From positions 806,001 through 870,000 of the forward strand of contig NZ_CP192600.1 of assembly GCF_050632395.1 (NCBI RefSeq): a DNA stretch of 64,000 nt. Direction: 5' to 3'. This document shows positions 1 to 8,341 of this stretch, in pieces. The translations under genes and the position numbers were made by a program. Source of the stretch: JAUYQR01 sp050632395. Its GTDB lineage: Bacteria; Pseudomonadota; Alphaproteobacteria; Rhodobacterales; Rhodobacteraceae. The notes under the pieces were generated by a model, which worked only from the letters and a program-made list of their open reading frames with translations, searched no databases and was not told the origin of the DNA. The first letter of the stretch is position 1. Each line of letters starts with the position of its first letter.

Positions 1-650
1 AATTCAACTCCGGCCTGAGCCTTGATGCCGGACCGGAAGGGGTGCTTGACCAGCGTCATCTCGGTCACAAGATCCGCCGCTTCGATCAGCTTGTCCGATG
101 CGTTGCGCCCGGTCAGCACCACATGGGTCAGCGGCGGTTTTTCGGCGGCGAGGAACGCCAGCACCTCGTCGATATCGAGGTAATCATAGCGCAGGGCAAT
201 GTTGATCTCGTCCAACAGCACCATGCGGATGGAGGGGTTGCGAATCAGCTCCTGGGCCTTCTCCCAGCCCGCCCGCGCCGCCGCGATGTCGCGCGCCTTG
301 TCCTGGGTTTCCCAGGTGAAGCCTTCGCCCATCGCGTGAAATTCGCACAGGTCAGCGAAATGGGTGGTCAGAAGGCGCCGCTCGCCGGTGTCCCACGCGC
401 CCTTGATGAACTGCACCACCGCCGAGGGCATGCCATGCGCCACGCAGCGCAGGATCATCCCGAAGCCGCTGGAGGATTTCCCCTTGCCCGCCCCGGTGTG
501 GACGATGATCAACCCCTTCTCGCCCGCCTTGCCCGCCATGATCTTGTCGCGCGCGGCCTTCTTCTTGGCCATCTTCGAGGCGTGCCGCGCCAGATCGGCT
601 TCGGCTTCGGCGTCGACTTCGGGGGCGGGTGTCGGTTCGGGATCGGTCAT
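1..650 (-). CDS. cobO: Corrinoid adenosyltransferase CobO, 3' end cut by the window
   Basis: Transfers the adenosyl group of ATP to cob(I)yrinic acid a,c-diamide in the cytoplasm, the adenosylation step of B12 synthesis. Reading from an ATG at 650 down to the window edge gives about 216 residues: an Ala/Lys-rich N-terminus, then a P-loop (TGAGKGKS, residues 52-59), then a conserved C-terminus reading KAQAGVEF, which is normally the last few residues, so only the stop codon is probably missing. It is divergent from the riboswitch-led cob operon. AAGGA lies 12 bases before the ATG, so the ribosome binding site is weak. The family is clear from sequence; the exact start is less certain. Confidence 0.93.
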   Translation of the reverse strand, partial: MTDPEPTPAPEVDAEAEADLARHASKMAKKKAARDKIMAGKAGEKGLIIVHTGAGKGKSSSGFGMILRCVAHGMPSAVVQFIKGAWDTGERRLLTTHFADLCEFHAMGEGFTWETQDKARDIAAARAGWEKAQELIRNPSIRMVLLDEINIALRYDYLDIDEVLAFLAAEKPPLTHVVLTGRNASDKLIEAADLVTEMTLVKHPFRSGIKAQAGVE

Positions 651-700
651 GGTCGGTCGTGTCCTTGACAAGGATGGCGGTCATGGCGCAGGTGGAATGC

Positions 701-886
701 GTGTTGGTTCCTGTCTATGACAGGCGAAGAGGGAATGCGACAGGGAGCGAAACCCCCAAAGCGCAGCCGCCCCCGCGACCGTGACCGGAAAGGTCCCTGA
801 CGCCACTGCGCGCAAGCGTGGGAAGGCGAGGGGCCGTTGGGCAACCGCCCTCAATCCGCAAGTCGGGAGACCTGCCAGCACAGGCG
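701..886 (+). ncRNA. Cobalamin (AdoCbl) riboswitch
   Basis: The region carries the hallmarks of the B12 aptamer in order: a GAGGGAATGCG block near 729, GGGAGCGAAACCC, AGCCGCCCCCGCGACC, the B12 box GCCACTG at 802-808 continuing into GCGTGGGAAGGC, and the closing AAGTCGGGAGACCTGCC near 860-876. It precedes the DUF1636-cobW-cobN operon in the sense direction. A downstream helix (950-957 with 971-979) can cover the ribosome binding site, which suggests control of translation initiation. No T-rich terminator is seen. Confidence 0.93.
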
Positions 887-949
887 ACTGAACCGGCGGA
901 CGGGGTGTTCCGCGACCGGCAGACGGATGCGATGTCGCGTCCTTCTCTG

Positions 950-979
950 GCCCATCCCCGATGTCATTGAGGATTGGGC
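950..979 (+). promoter_or_regulatory. Ribosome-binding-site sequestering stem of the riboswitch
   Basis: GCCCATCC (950-957) can pair with GGATTGGGC (971-979) with one bulged base. The right arm contains part of the GAGGA ribosome binding site (969-973) and ends directly before the ATG at 980. This is the expected expression platform for a riboswitch that blocks translation. The pairing was found by eye; no energy was computed. Confidence 0.6.
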
Positions 980-1354
980 ATGACGGCCACGCTTTATGTC
1001 TGCACCACCTGCAAGCGGGGCGAGCCCGTGCCCGACGGCACACCGAAACCCGGTGCTGACTTGCATGCGGCCTTGCTGGCCGCCGGCGCCCCCGCAGGTG
1101 TCCGCATCGTCGGGGTCGAGTGTCTTTCGGCCTGCAACACCGGCTGCGCGGTGTCGCTTTCGATGCCCGGCGCGTGGTCCTACGTCTATGGTCGCCTCGG
1201 GGCCGAGAACGCCGCCGACATTCTGGACGGGGCCGCGAAATATGCGGCCACCGCCGACGGCATAGTCCCGTGGCGCGAGCGTCCCGTCATCTTCCGCAAG
1301 CAAAGCATCGCCCGCGTACCGCCACAATTTCCCCCGCAAGAGGCCGCCGAATGA
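980..1354 (+). CDS. DUF1636 thioredoxin-like [2Fe-2S]/metal-binding protein
   Basis: A 124-residue cytoplasmic protein with five cysteines: C8 and C11 as CTTC, then C48, C52 and C56 in ECLSACNTGC. This is the DUF1636 pattern, related to thioredoxin-like [2Fe-2S] ferredoxins. It is the first gene under the B12 riboswitch and overlaps cobW by ATGA, so a role in cobalt handling or redox for corrin synthesis is inferred, not shown. ATG at 980 is preferred over the in-frame TTG at 974 because GAGGA lies six bases upstream of it. Confidence 0.85.
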   Translation: MTATLYVCTTCKRGEPVPDGTPKPGADLHAALLAAGAPAGVRIVGVECLSACNTGCAVSLSMPGAWSYVYGRLGAENAADILDGAAKYAATADGIVPWRERPVIFRKQSIARVPPQFPPQEAAE

Positions 1355-2385
1355 CCGACCTGACCAAAATCCCCGTCACCGTGATCACCGGCTTTCTGGG
1401 TGCGGGGAAGACCACACTGATCCGCCACCTGATGCAGAACCCGCAGGGCAAGCGGCTCGCAATCCTCGTCAACGAGTTCGGCACAGTTGGCGTCGATGGC
1501 GACATCCTGAAATCCTGCGCCGATGACAACTGCCCAGTGGAAAACATCGTCGAGCTTGCCAACGGCTGCATCTGCTGCACCGTGGCCGACGACTTCATCC
1601 CCACCATCGAAGCCTTGATGGCGATGCCTGTCCGCCCTGATCACATCCTGATCGAAACCTCTGGTCTGGCCCTGCCGAAGCCGCTCCTCAAGGCCTTCGA
1701 CTGGCCTGCGATCCGCAGCCGCATCACGGTTGACGGCGTCATCGCGCTGGCCGATGCCGAGGCAGTGGCGGCGGGCCGGTTCGCGCCTGACGTTGCTGCC
1801 GTCGACGCGCAGCGTGCGGCGGACCCCTCGCTGGATCACGAAACGCCGCTGTCGGAGGTGTTCGAAGACCAGATCCTCTGCGCCGACCTGATCCTCTTGT
1901 CGAAGGCCGATCTGGCGGGCGAGGCGGGGCTTGCCGCCGCGCGCGCCGTGATCACGGCCGAGATGACCCGCACGGTGCCGATGCTTTCGATGACCGAAGG
2001 CGTCATCGACCCGCGGCTGATCCTTGGCCTCAATGCCGCAGCCGAGGATGATCTTGCCGCGCGACCTTCGCACCATGATGGCGAGGATGGCCATGAACAT
2101 GACGACTTTGACACCATCGTCGTCGATCTGCCCGAGGTGGCCGACCCCGAGGCGCTGGCCGCCGCTATCGTGCGGCTGGCCGAGGAGCAGAAGATCCTGC
2201 GGGTGAAGGGTCATGTCGCGGTCACGGGCAAGCCGATGCGGATGCTGGTGCAAGCCGTCGGTGGCCGGGTGCGGATGCAGTATGACCGTCCGTGGGGCAC
2301 CGCGCCGCGTCGGTCGCAGCTGGTGGTGATCGCCGAGCATGACGACATCGACGAAGCGGCGATCCGCAAGGTCCTTGGTGCCTGA
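1351..2385 (+). CDS. cobW: CobW, G3E-family GTPase
   Basis: A 344-residue GTPase of the G3E/COG0523 class, thought to deliver cobalt during aerobic B12 synthesis. The P-loop FLGAGKTT spans residues 15-22, and the metal-binding CxCC motif is GCICC (C73, C75, C76). A His/Asp-rich stretch (HHDGEDGHEHDD) sits between the GTPase and C-terminal CobW domains and may hold metal. The ATG at 1351 overlaps the stop of the preceding DUF1636 gene, and cobN follows after 112 bases that contain a G-rich repeat. Its position in the riboswitch-led operon supports a cobalamin role rather than a zinc role. Confidence 0.95.
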   Translation: MTDLTKIPVTVITGFLGAGKTTLIRHLMQNPQGKRLAILVNEFGTVGVDGDILKSCADDNCPVENIVELANGCICCTVADDFIPTIEALMAMPVRPDHILIETSGLALPKPLLKAFDWPAIRSRITVDGVIALADAEAVAAGRFAPDVAAVDAQRAADPSLDHETPLSEVFEDQILCADLILLSKADLAGEAGLAAARAVITAEMTRTVPMLSMTEGVIDPRLILGLNAAAEDDLAARPSHHDGEDGHEHDDFDTIVVDLPEVADPEALAAAIVRLAEEQKILRVKGHVAVTGKPMRMLVQAVGGRVRMQYDRPWGTAPRRSQLVVIAEHDDIDEAAIRKVLGA

Positions 2386-2420
2386 GATGAACGAGCTTTC
2401 CACCCTGTTTCGCCGTGTGG

Positions 2421-2466
2421 CGCCTCCCTCCCCCCATTGCGGGCGAGGGCTGGGGTGGGGGGGCCT
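2421..2466. repeat. Dispersed C/G-rich intergenic repeat, copy 1
   Basis: A pyrimidine-rich half (CCTCCCTCCCCCC) faces a purine-rich half (GAGGGCTGGGGTGGGGG), so the region can fold on itself. A close relative lies at 49920-49960 between two ABC transporter genes. Here it lies between cobW and cobN. It looks like a short dispersed repeat of the genome rather than a gene or a classical terminator, since no T-run follows. Confidence 0.6.
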
Positions 2467-2497
2467 GCGCTGCACAGGCCCAAGGGGGCGCTGAACG

Positions 2498-5400
2498 ATG
2501 CACGTCGTCTTCCGCGAAAGCCACGGGCTGGAGGAAACGGAAACCCCGTTCGATCTAGGTCAGGACCCGGCCGATCTGGTGGTGCTGTCGTTTTCTGACA
2601 GTGACTTGGGCGCTTTCGCGGCGGGGTGGCAGCGCGGACGGGCCAGCCTGCCGTCGCTGCGGCTGGGCAACATCATCGCGCTGAAGCATCCCCTGTCGGT
2701 CGACACCTATGTCGAAAAGACGCTGCATGGCGCCAAGGCCATTCTTGTGCGCCTGATCGGCGGCGAGGCGTATTGGCCTTACGGTCTGGCCGCCTTGCAG
2801 GATCTGGCGCGGCGCAGGTCGATCGCGCTGGCGGTGCTGCCCGCCGATGGCAGGCCGGATGCGCGGCTGGATGCCCTGTCGACCCTGCCGGTGTCGACGC
2901 TGCGTCGGCTGCAAGACCTGTGCGATGCCGGTGGTGCGGTGGCGGCACAGGCGGCGCTGGCGCAACTGGCGCTGGCGGCGGGGCTTTATGCCGGGCCGGT
3001 CGTTGGCGACAAATCGGTGCCCGACATGGGCTTTTACGACCCCGCTCGCGGTGTGGTCGCAGCGCCGGCCGGGGACCGCCCGGTGCTGGTGGCGTTCTAC
3101 CGGTCCTACCTTACCGCTGGCGATACCGCGCCGGTCGATGCGCTTATCACCGCCCTGCGCGAGGCCGGGTTTGCCGCCTATGGCGCCTTTGCCCCCAGCC
3201 TGAAGGCACCGGGCGTAGGCGATTGGCTGCGCGCCCACGTTGCCACGCATCCGCCCGTGGCCGTCGTCAACGCAACAGCGTTTTCAGCGCAGGGCGAGGA
3301 TGGCCGCACGCCCTTCGATGGCGCGGACTGCCCGGCGTTTCAGGTGGCGCTGTCGACTGCGCGGCGGCGCGACTGGGCTGCTTCGGACCGTGGCCTTTCG
3401 CCCGCCGACCTTGCGATGCATGTTGTTCTGCCCGAGGTGGACGGACGGCTTTTCGCTGGCATCGTCAGCTTCAAGAGCCCCGGCAAGCGCGACCCCGACC
3501 TGCAGTTCTCGCGCTTTGGCCACCGGGCCGAGGCGGGGCGGATCGCGGCGGTGGTAGAACGCGTCCGGGCATGGCACAGCCTTGCCTCCACCCCTGCCGC
3601 CGACCGCAGGCTTGCTGTTGTCCTGTCTACCTATCCCGGCCGCGCGCACCAGATGGCCCATGCCGTCGGCCTTGATGCGCTGGCCTCGACCGAGGCGCTT
3701 TTGTCCACCCTTGCGGCGGATGGCTATGACGCGCCGGCTGGTGCATCTCTGCCGGAGGCCTTGTGTGAAACGATCCACTGGCCGCTAGCCGAGTATCGCG
3801 CCGCCCTTGCAACCCTGCCTGAGCCCCTTCGCACCACGCTGGCAGCCTGGGGCGAGCCGGAGGCCGACCCCGCCTGCCGCGACGGTGCCTTCCACTTCGC
3901 CGCCACCCGCCGTGGCCACATGCTCATCGCCCTGCAACCCGAACGCGGCGATCTTCCCCGGCGCGACGAAGACTACCACGACCTCTCGCGCACGCCTCGC
4001 CACGGCTACGTCGCCTTCTACCTCTGGCTGCGCTCGCAGGGTCTCCACGCGCTCGTCCACATGGGCGCGCATGGCACGCTGGAATGGCTGCCTGGGAAAT
4101 CAGTGGCGCTGTCTGACGCCTGCTGGCCCGAGGCGCTGATCGGCCCCTTGCCGGTGATCTACCCCTTCATCGTCAACGACCCCGGCGAGGCGGCACAGGC
4201 CAAGCGGCGTATCGGCGCGCTGACGCTGGGCCACCTGCCGCCACCGATGGTCGCCTCCTCGCTGCCCGAAGGGATGGGTCGGCTGGAACGGCTGCTTGAT
4301 GAATACTCCACCGCTGACGGCCTCGATCCCGCCCGCCGTAATCGGCTTGTCGCCGCGATCCGCGACGAGGCGCAGGCCTCGGGCGTGGCCGAAGATCTGG
4401 GCCTTCCGCCGGATGCCACACCTGCCGAGGCGATCACCCGGATCGACCGCTTTGTCTGCGACATCAAGGAAAGCCAGTTCGGCCACGGGCTGCATGTGCT
4501 GGGCAGTGGCGCGGGCGAACGCGACGGGATGCTGGCCGCCCTTGCAGGCCGCCGCGTGGCACCCGGTCCGGCAGGCTCGCCCTATCGCGGACGGTCTGAC
4601 GTGCTGCCGACCGGGCGCAACCTTTACAGCGTCGATCCCCGCGCGGTGCCGTCGCGCAATGCCCATGCGCAGGGCGTCAAGCTGGCCGAGGAGCTGGTCC
4701 GCCGCCACCTGCAGGACCACGGCGACTATCCGCGCGGGCTGGTGGTCGATCTCTGGGGCTCGGCCACCATGCGCACGGCGGGTGAAGAGTTCGCAATGGC
4801 GCTGCATCTTGCGGGCCTCAGCCCCCGCTGGGATGAAGGTTCCGCCCGCGTATCGGGGTTCGAGATCGTCCCGCTGGCGCTGCTCGGGCGGCCCCGCATC
4901 GACGTCACGCTCCGGGTGTCGGGCCTTTTCCGCGACGTCTTCCCCGGTCTGGCACAACTGTTCGAGGCGGGGGCCGAGGCGCTGTCCCTGCGCGACGAGG
5001 CGGCTGAGGATAATCCCTACGCCGCCCGCGCCGCGCGGGTGTTTGGCCCGCAGCCGGGGCAATACGGGCTTGGCATGGGCACCGCCGCCGACACCTTCAC
5101 CGATGCCGCGCGGGCCGAGGCGGGCGAGGCATGGCTGCGCGCGTCGGCCTGGTCGATCGGGACGGACGGCCAATCCACCCTGAACCGCGAAGGGATCGAG
5201 GCGCGGGTCAAGGCGGCGGATGCCTTCGTCCACCCGCAAGACCTGCCGGAAACCGACGTGCTGATGGCCGCCGATTACGCAGCGCACGAGGCGGGCTTTG
5301 CCGCTGCCGTGGCGCGGCTTGGCGGGCAGGCGCCGACGCTTTATCACCTCGACGCCACGCGCCCGGACACCCCCCGCGCCCGCACCCTGACCGAGGAAAT

Positions 5401-5713
5401 CGCCCGCGTGGTGCGCGCCCGCGCGGCCAACCCTGAGTGGGCTTCGGGCATGATGAACCACGGCTACCGGGGGGCCGCGGAAATCGCCGCCACGCTCGAC
5501 CACATGGCCGCCTTCGCGCATCTGGCCCAAGTGGTGCCGCCGCATCTTTTCGACCTTTACCACGAGGCCACGCTGGGCCGCGAGGAAGTGCGCGACTTCC
5601 TCGCCCGCGAAAATCCGGCGGCACTTGCGGCAATGGAAGACCTGTTCCGCCGCCTGCGCGATGCCGGGCTGTGGCTGACCCGGCGCAATTCCATCGCGGC
5701 GGTGCTGGCATGA
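2498..5713 (+). CDS. cobN: Cobaltochelatase subunit CobN
   Basis: Large subunit of the ATP-dependent aerobic cobaltochelatase, which inserts cobalt into hydrogenobyrinic acid a,c-diamide together with CobS and CobT (neither is in this window). The 1071 residues contain the CobN/magnesium-chelatase H signature HMGAHGTLEWLPGK near residue 520 and a conserved NHGYRGAAEIA stretch near the C-terminus. It is shorter than the Pseudomonas denitrificans enzyme (about 1275 residues), with no sign of truncation. Its stop overlaps the ATG of cobG. Confidence 0.96.
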   Translation: MHVVFRESHGLEETETPFDLGQDPADLVVLSFSDSDLGAFAAGWQRGRASLPSLRLGNIIALKHPLSVDTYVEKTLHGAKAILVRLIGGEAYWPYGLAALQDLARRRSIALAVLPADGRPDARLDALSTLPVSTLRRLQDLCDAGGAVAAQAALAQLALAAGLYAGPVVGDKSVPDMGFYDPARGVVAAPAGDRPVLVAFYRSYLTAGDTAPVDALITALREAGFAAYGAFAPSLKAPGVGDWLRAHVATHPPVAVVNATAFSAQGEDGRTPFDGADCPAFQVALSTARRRDWAASDRGLSPADLAMHVVLPEVDGRLFAGIVSFKSPGKRDPDLQFSRFGHRAEAGRIAAVVERVRAWHSLASTPAADRRLAVVLSTYPGRAHQMAHAVGLDALASTEALLSTLAADGYDAPAGASLPEALCETIHWPLAEYRAALATLPEPLRTTLAAWGEPEADPACRDGAFHFAATRRGHMLIALQPERGDLPRRDEDYHDLSRTPRHGYVAFYLWLRSQGLHALVHMGAHGTLEWLPGKSVALSDACWPEALIGPLPVIYPFIVNDPGEAAQAKRRIGALTLGHLPPPMVASSLPEGMGRLERLLDEYSTADGLDPARRNRLVAAIRDEAQASGVAEDLGLPPDATPAEAITRIDRFVCDIKESQFGHGLHVLGSGAGERDGMLAALAGRRVAPGPAGSPYRGRSDVLPTGRNLYSVDPRAVPSRNAHAQGVKLAEELVRRHLQDHGDYPRGLVVDLWGSATMRTAGEEFAMALHLAGLSPRWDEGSARVSGFEIVPLALLGRPRIDVTLRVSGLFRDVFPGLAQLFEAGAEALSLRDEAAEDNPYAARAARVFGPQPGQYGLGMGTAADTFTDAARAEAGEAWLRASAWSIGTDGQSTLNREGIEARVKAADAFVHPQDLPETDVLMAADYAAHEAGFAAAVARLGGQAPTLYHLDATRPDTPRARTLTEEIARVVRARAANPEWASGMMNHGYRGAAEIAATLDHMAAFAHLAQVVPPHLFDLYHEATLGREEVRDFLARENPAALAAMEDLFRRLRDAGLWLTRRNSIAAVLA

Positions 5714-6861
5714 CAGCGTGGCAGGTCAAGGGTTGGTGCCCCGGTGCCTTGCGCCCGATGGCCTCGGGCGACGGGTTGATCGTGCGCGTCAGGCCCCCCG
5801 GCGGGCGGCTGTCGCCAACGCAAGCCGATGCCATCGCGCGTGCGGCGCTGGCGCATGGCAACGGGGTCATCGACCTTTCCGCCCGGGCGAACCTGCAACT
5901 GCGCGGCGTAACCGAAGCCTTGCATGGGCCGCTGATCGCAGATCTCCGGGCGCATGGGTTGATTGACCGCGATGTCGAGACGGAACAGTTGCGCAACCTG
6001 ATCGTGACGCCGTTCCGCGCGACGCCATCACCAGGCGTGGATGCCCTTGCCGCCACGCTGACCGAGGCGCTGGCCCGGATGCCCGGCTTGCCCGGAAAGT
6101 TCGGCTTTGCGCTGGATGCCGGGCCGAGCCCGGTGCTGTCGGGCGCGTCGGCGGACATCCGGGTGGAGCGGGCGGCGGACGGGCGGCTGATCCTGCGGCC
6201 TGACGGTTACGGGCTTGGTCGCGTCGTCGCCGATCTGGCGCAGGACGCAGTCAGCCTTGCGCAATGGTTCGTCGCGTCGGGCGGAGTTGTCGGTGGCCGG
6301 GGTCGGATGGCTGCGCTGATCGGTCGGGGCGCGGTGCCACCCGGCTGTGATACGGCCCCCGCCGCACCCCTGCCGCAGCCAACCCCCGGCCTTCACCCCG
6401 AGGGGGTTCTGGTCGCGCTGGCCTTCGGCCAGATGCGCGCCGAAACGCTGATCGCGCTGGCCGCCCTTGGCCATGAGATCCGCCCGACGCCGTGGCGGAT
6501 GCTGTTCCTTGCGGGGGCCACGCAGATCCCGGCGATAGCGGGTCTTGTCACCGATCCGGCAGACCCCATGCTTCGCGTGACCGCCTGCACCGGAGCGCCG
6601 GGCTGCCCGCAGGCGTTGGGCGAGACGCGAACCCTTGCGCGCAGCCTTGCCGAGCTGGTGCCTGCGGGCAGCGTGCTGCATGTCTCTGGTTGCGCCAAGG
6701 GCTGCGCCCATCCGGCGCCCGCCGACCTGACGCTGATCGCTTCGCCAGGGGGTTTCGGCCTTGTGCGCGGCGGAACCGCATCCGATACCCCGGTTCTGAC
6801 AGGGTTGATGCCCGTCGACCTTCCCGACCTTCTGAAGGCCCCCCATGCCCCACCTTTATGA
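5710..6861 (+). CDS. cobG: Precorrin-3B synthase CobG
   Basis: Oxygen-dependent monooxygenase that converts precorrin-3A to precorrin-3B, the step that defines the aerobic pathway. The 383 residues have the nitrite/sulfite reductase ferredoxin-like half domain followed by the [4Fe-4S] cysteine pattern: C293 and C299 (CX5C), then C328 and C332 (CX3C). ATG at 5710 overlaps the cobN stop (ATGA). The 3' end overlaps cobH by 17 bases, so translation of the two is probably coupled. Confidence 0.95.
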   Translation: MTAWQVKGWCPGALRPMASGDGLIVRVRPPGGRLSPTQADAIARAALAHGNGVIDLSARANLQLRGVTEALHGPLIADLRAHGLIDRDVETEQLRNLIVTPFRATPSPGVDALAATLTEALARMPGLPGKFGFALDAGPSPVLSGASADIRVERAADGRLILRPDGYGLGRVVADLAQDAVSLAQWFVASGGVVGGRGRMAALIGRGAVPPGCDTAPAAPLPQPTPGLHPEGVLVALAFGQMRAETLIALAALGHEIRPTPWRMLFLAGATQIPAIAGLVTDPADPMLRVTACTGAPGCPQALGETRTLARSLAELVPAGSVLHVSGCAKGCAHPAPADLTLIASPGGFGLVRGGTASDTPVLTGLMPVDLPDLLKAPHAPPL

Positions 6862-7474
6862 AACCAATGGCGCTGCGATCTACGTGCAGTCCTTCGCGAT
6901 GATCCGCGCCGAGGCCGATCTGGCGCGCTTCACGCCCGAAGAAGAGGTCGTCGCCGTCCGAATGATCCACGCTGCCGGAATGGTCGATCTGGCGCCGCAT
7001 ATCCGCTTCAGCCCCGGCATGGCGATTGCCGCGCGCGCGGCTTTGGAGGCTGGCGCGCCGATCCTGTGCGATGTGCGCATGGTCAGCGAAGGCATCACCC
7101 GCAAGCGACTGCCGGCCAACAACGAGATCATCTGCACCCTGCAAGACCCGTCCGTCCCGGCGCTGGCGGCGAAGATCGGCAACACCCGGTCGGCGGCGGC
7201 GGTGGAACTATGGCGGCCACATCTGGCAGGCGCCGTGGTGGCAATCGGCAACGCGCCGACCGCGCTCTTTCACCTGTTGAACATGCTGGAAGACCCGGCC
7301 TGCCCGCGCCCCGCCGCGATCATCGGCTGCCCGGTCGGGTTCGTGGGCGCGGCGGAATCGAAAGAGGAGCTGATCGCGTCACCCCCGGTGCCAAGCCTGA
7401 TCGTCGCCGGGCGGCTTGGTGGCAGCGCGATCACCGTCGCCGCCATCAACGCGCTGGCAAGCCGGAAGGAATGA
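6845..7474 (+). CDS. cobH: Precorrin-8X methylmutase CobH
   Basis: Moves the C11 methyl group to C12, turning precorrin-8X into hydrogenobyrinic acid. The 209 residues match the full length of the family. H42 in the motif MIHAAG corresponds to the catalytic histidine (His43) of the Pseudomonas denitrificans enzyme. The C-terminal glycine-rich motif (IIGCPVGFVGAAESKE) is intact. It overlaps cobG by 17 bases at the start and cobI by four at the end. Confidence 0.96.
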   Translation: MPHLYETNGAAIYVQSFAMIRAEADLARFTPEEEVVAVRMIHAAGMVDLAPHIRFSPGMAIAARAALEAGAPILCDVRMVSEGITRKRLPANNEIICTLQDPSVPALAAKIGNTRSAAAVELWRPHLAGAVVAIGNAPTALFHLLNMLEDPACPRPAAIIGCPVGFVGAAESKEELIASPPVPSLIVAGRLGGSAITVAAINALASRKE

Positions 7475-8220
7475 GCATGGGCCCCGTGATCGGGAAAGTG
7501 ATATGTGCGGGCCTCGGCCCCGGCGACCCCGACCTGATGAGCCTGCGAGCCGCCCGCGCGATCGGTGCCGCGCGGCATGTGGCCTATTTCCGCAAGGCCG
7601 GCAGGCCGGGACAGGCGCGGCGCATTGTCGAGGGGATGCTGGCGGCGGGTGTCACGGAATACCCGATGGAATACCCGGTCACGACCGAACTGCCGTTCGA
7701 CGGCGAGGACTACCGGCTGGCCCTGGCGGAGTTTTACGACAACTGGGCCGACCGGTTGGAAACCCTGTGCCAAAGCGATGACGTGCTTGTGCTGTGCGAG
7801 GGCGACCCGTTCTTCTACGGCTCGTTCATGCATCTCCACAGCCGGTTGCAGGGCCGGGTGCCGGTAGAGGTGATCCCGGGCATTACCGGCATGACCGGCT
7901 GCTGGACCGCGACCGACACCCCGATCACCTGGGGCGACGATGTGCTGACGGTGCTGATGGGCACATTGCCGGAAGATGATCTGGTGCAGCACATGACCAC
8001 GGCGGATGCGCTGGTGGTGATGAAGACCGGGCGCAACCTGCCGCGCGTGCGCCGCGCGCTGGAACGCGCCGGGCGGCTGGATGCGGCATGGCTGGTGGAA
8101 CGCGGCACGATGCCCAACCAGCGCATCGCACGGCTTGTCGATGTGGATGCGGCCGATTGCCCCTATTTCGCGATCGTGCTGGTGCATGGCCACGGTCGGC
8201 GGCCGGAGATCCCGGAATGA
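7471..8220 (+). CDS. cobI: Precorrin-2 C20-methyltransferase CobI
   Basis: SAM-dependent methylation of precorrin-2 at C20, giving precorrin-3A. The 249 residues show the tetrapyrrole methylase fold: an N-terminal GLGPGDPDLMS loop, a central CEGDPFFYGSF motif and VIPGITGMTG. The ATG at 7471 overlaps the cobH stop; a second ATG two codons later (7477) is also possible. A 121-base gap with two hairpins separates it from cobJ, the only gap of this size between cobN and cobF. Confidence 0.95.
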   Translation: MSMGPVIGKVICAGLGPGDPDLMSLRAARAIGAARHVAYFRKAGRPGQARRIVEGMLAAGVTEYPMEYPVTTELPFDGEDYRLALAEFYDNWADRLETLCQSDDVLVLCEGDPFFYGSFMHLHSRLQGRVPVEVIPGITGMTGCWTATDTPITWGDDVLTVLMGTLPEDDLVQHMTTADALVVMKTGRNLPRVRRALERAGRLDAAWLVERGTMPNQRIARLVDVDAADCPYFAIVLVHGHGRRPEIPE

Positions 8221-8248
8221 GAGAAGCGGAGCGCCTTTTGCCGACACC

Positions 8249-8306
8249 GGGGGTTTCACACCCCCCAGTCCATTGGTTTCTTGAACCAATCGCGAAACCA
8301 ACGGAC
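8249..8306. repeat. Double hairpin in the cobI-cobJ gap
   Basis: A first small hairpin is GGGGGT (8249-8254) with ACCCCC (8260-8265). A second has arms GTCCATTGGTTTC (8268-8280) and GAAACCAACGGAC (8294-8306), 13 bases with one mismatch. The left arm can instead pair inside the loop (TTGGTT 8273-8278 with AACCAA 8284-8289), so two alternative folds compete. No T-run follows, so this is more likely a repeat element or mRNA processing/stability site than a terminator. Confidence 0.55.
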
Positions 8307-8341
8307 TACCCGGTCGGATTTTTCTCGAAACGGAAAGCCGG

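Noticed and set aside
665..693. TTGACA at 665-670 as promoter of the riboswitch operon
   Set aside because: No acceptable -10 hexamer at 16-18 bases spacing (GCAGGT).
1186..2475. 429-residue open frame antisense to cobW
   Set aside because: Low-complexity Arg/Asp/His-rich shadow of cobW with no ribosome binding site or domain.
4100..5563. 487-residue open frame antisense to cobN
   Set aside because: Shadow frame; cobN is intact and conserved on the other strand.
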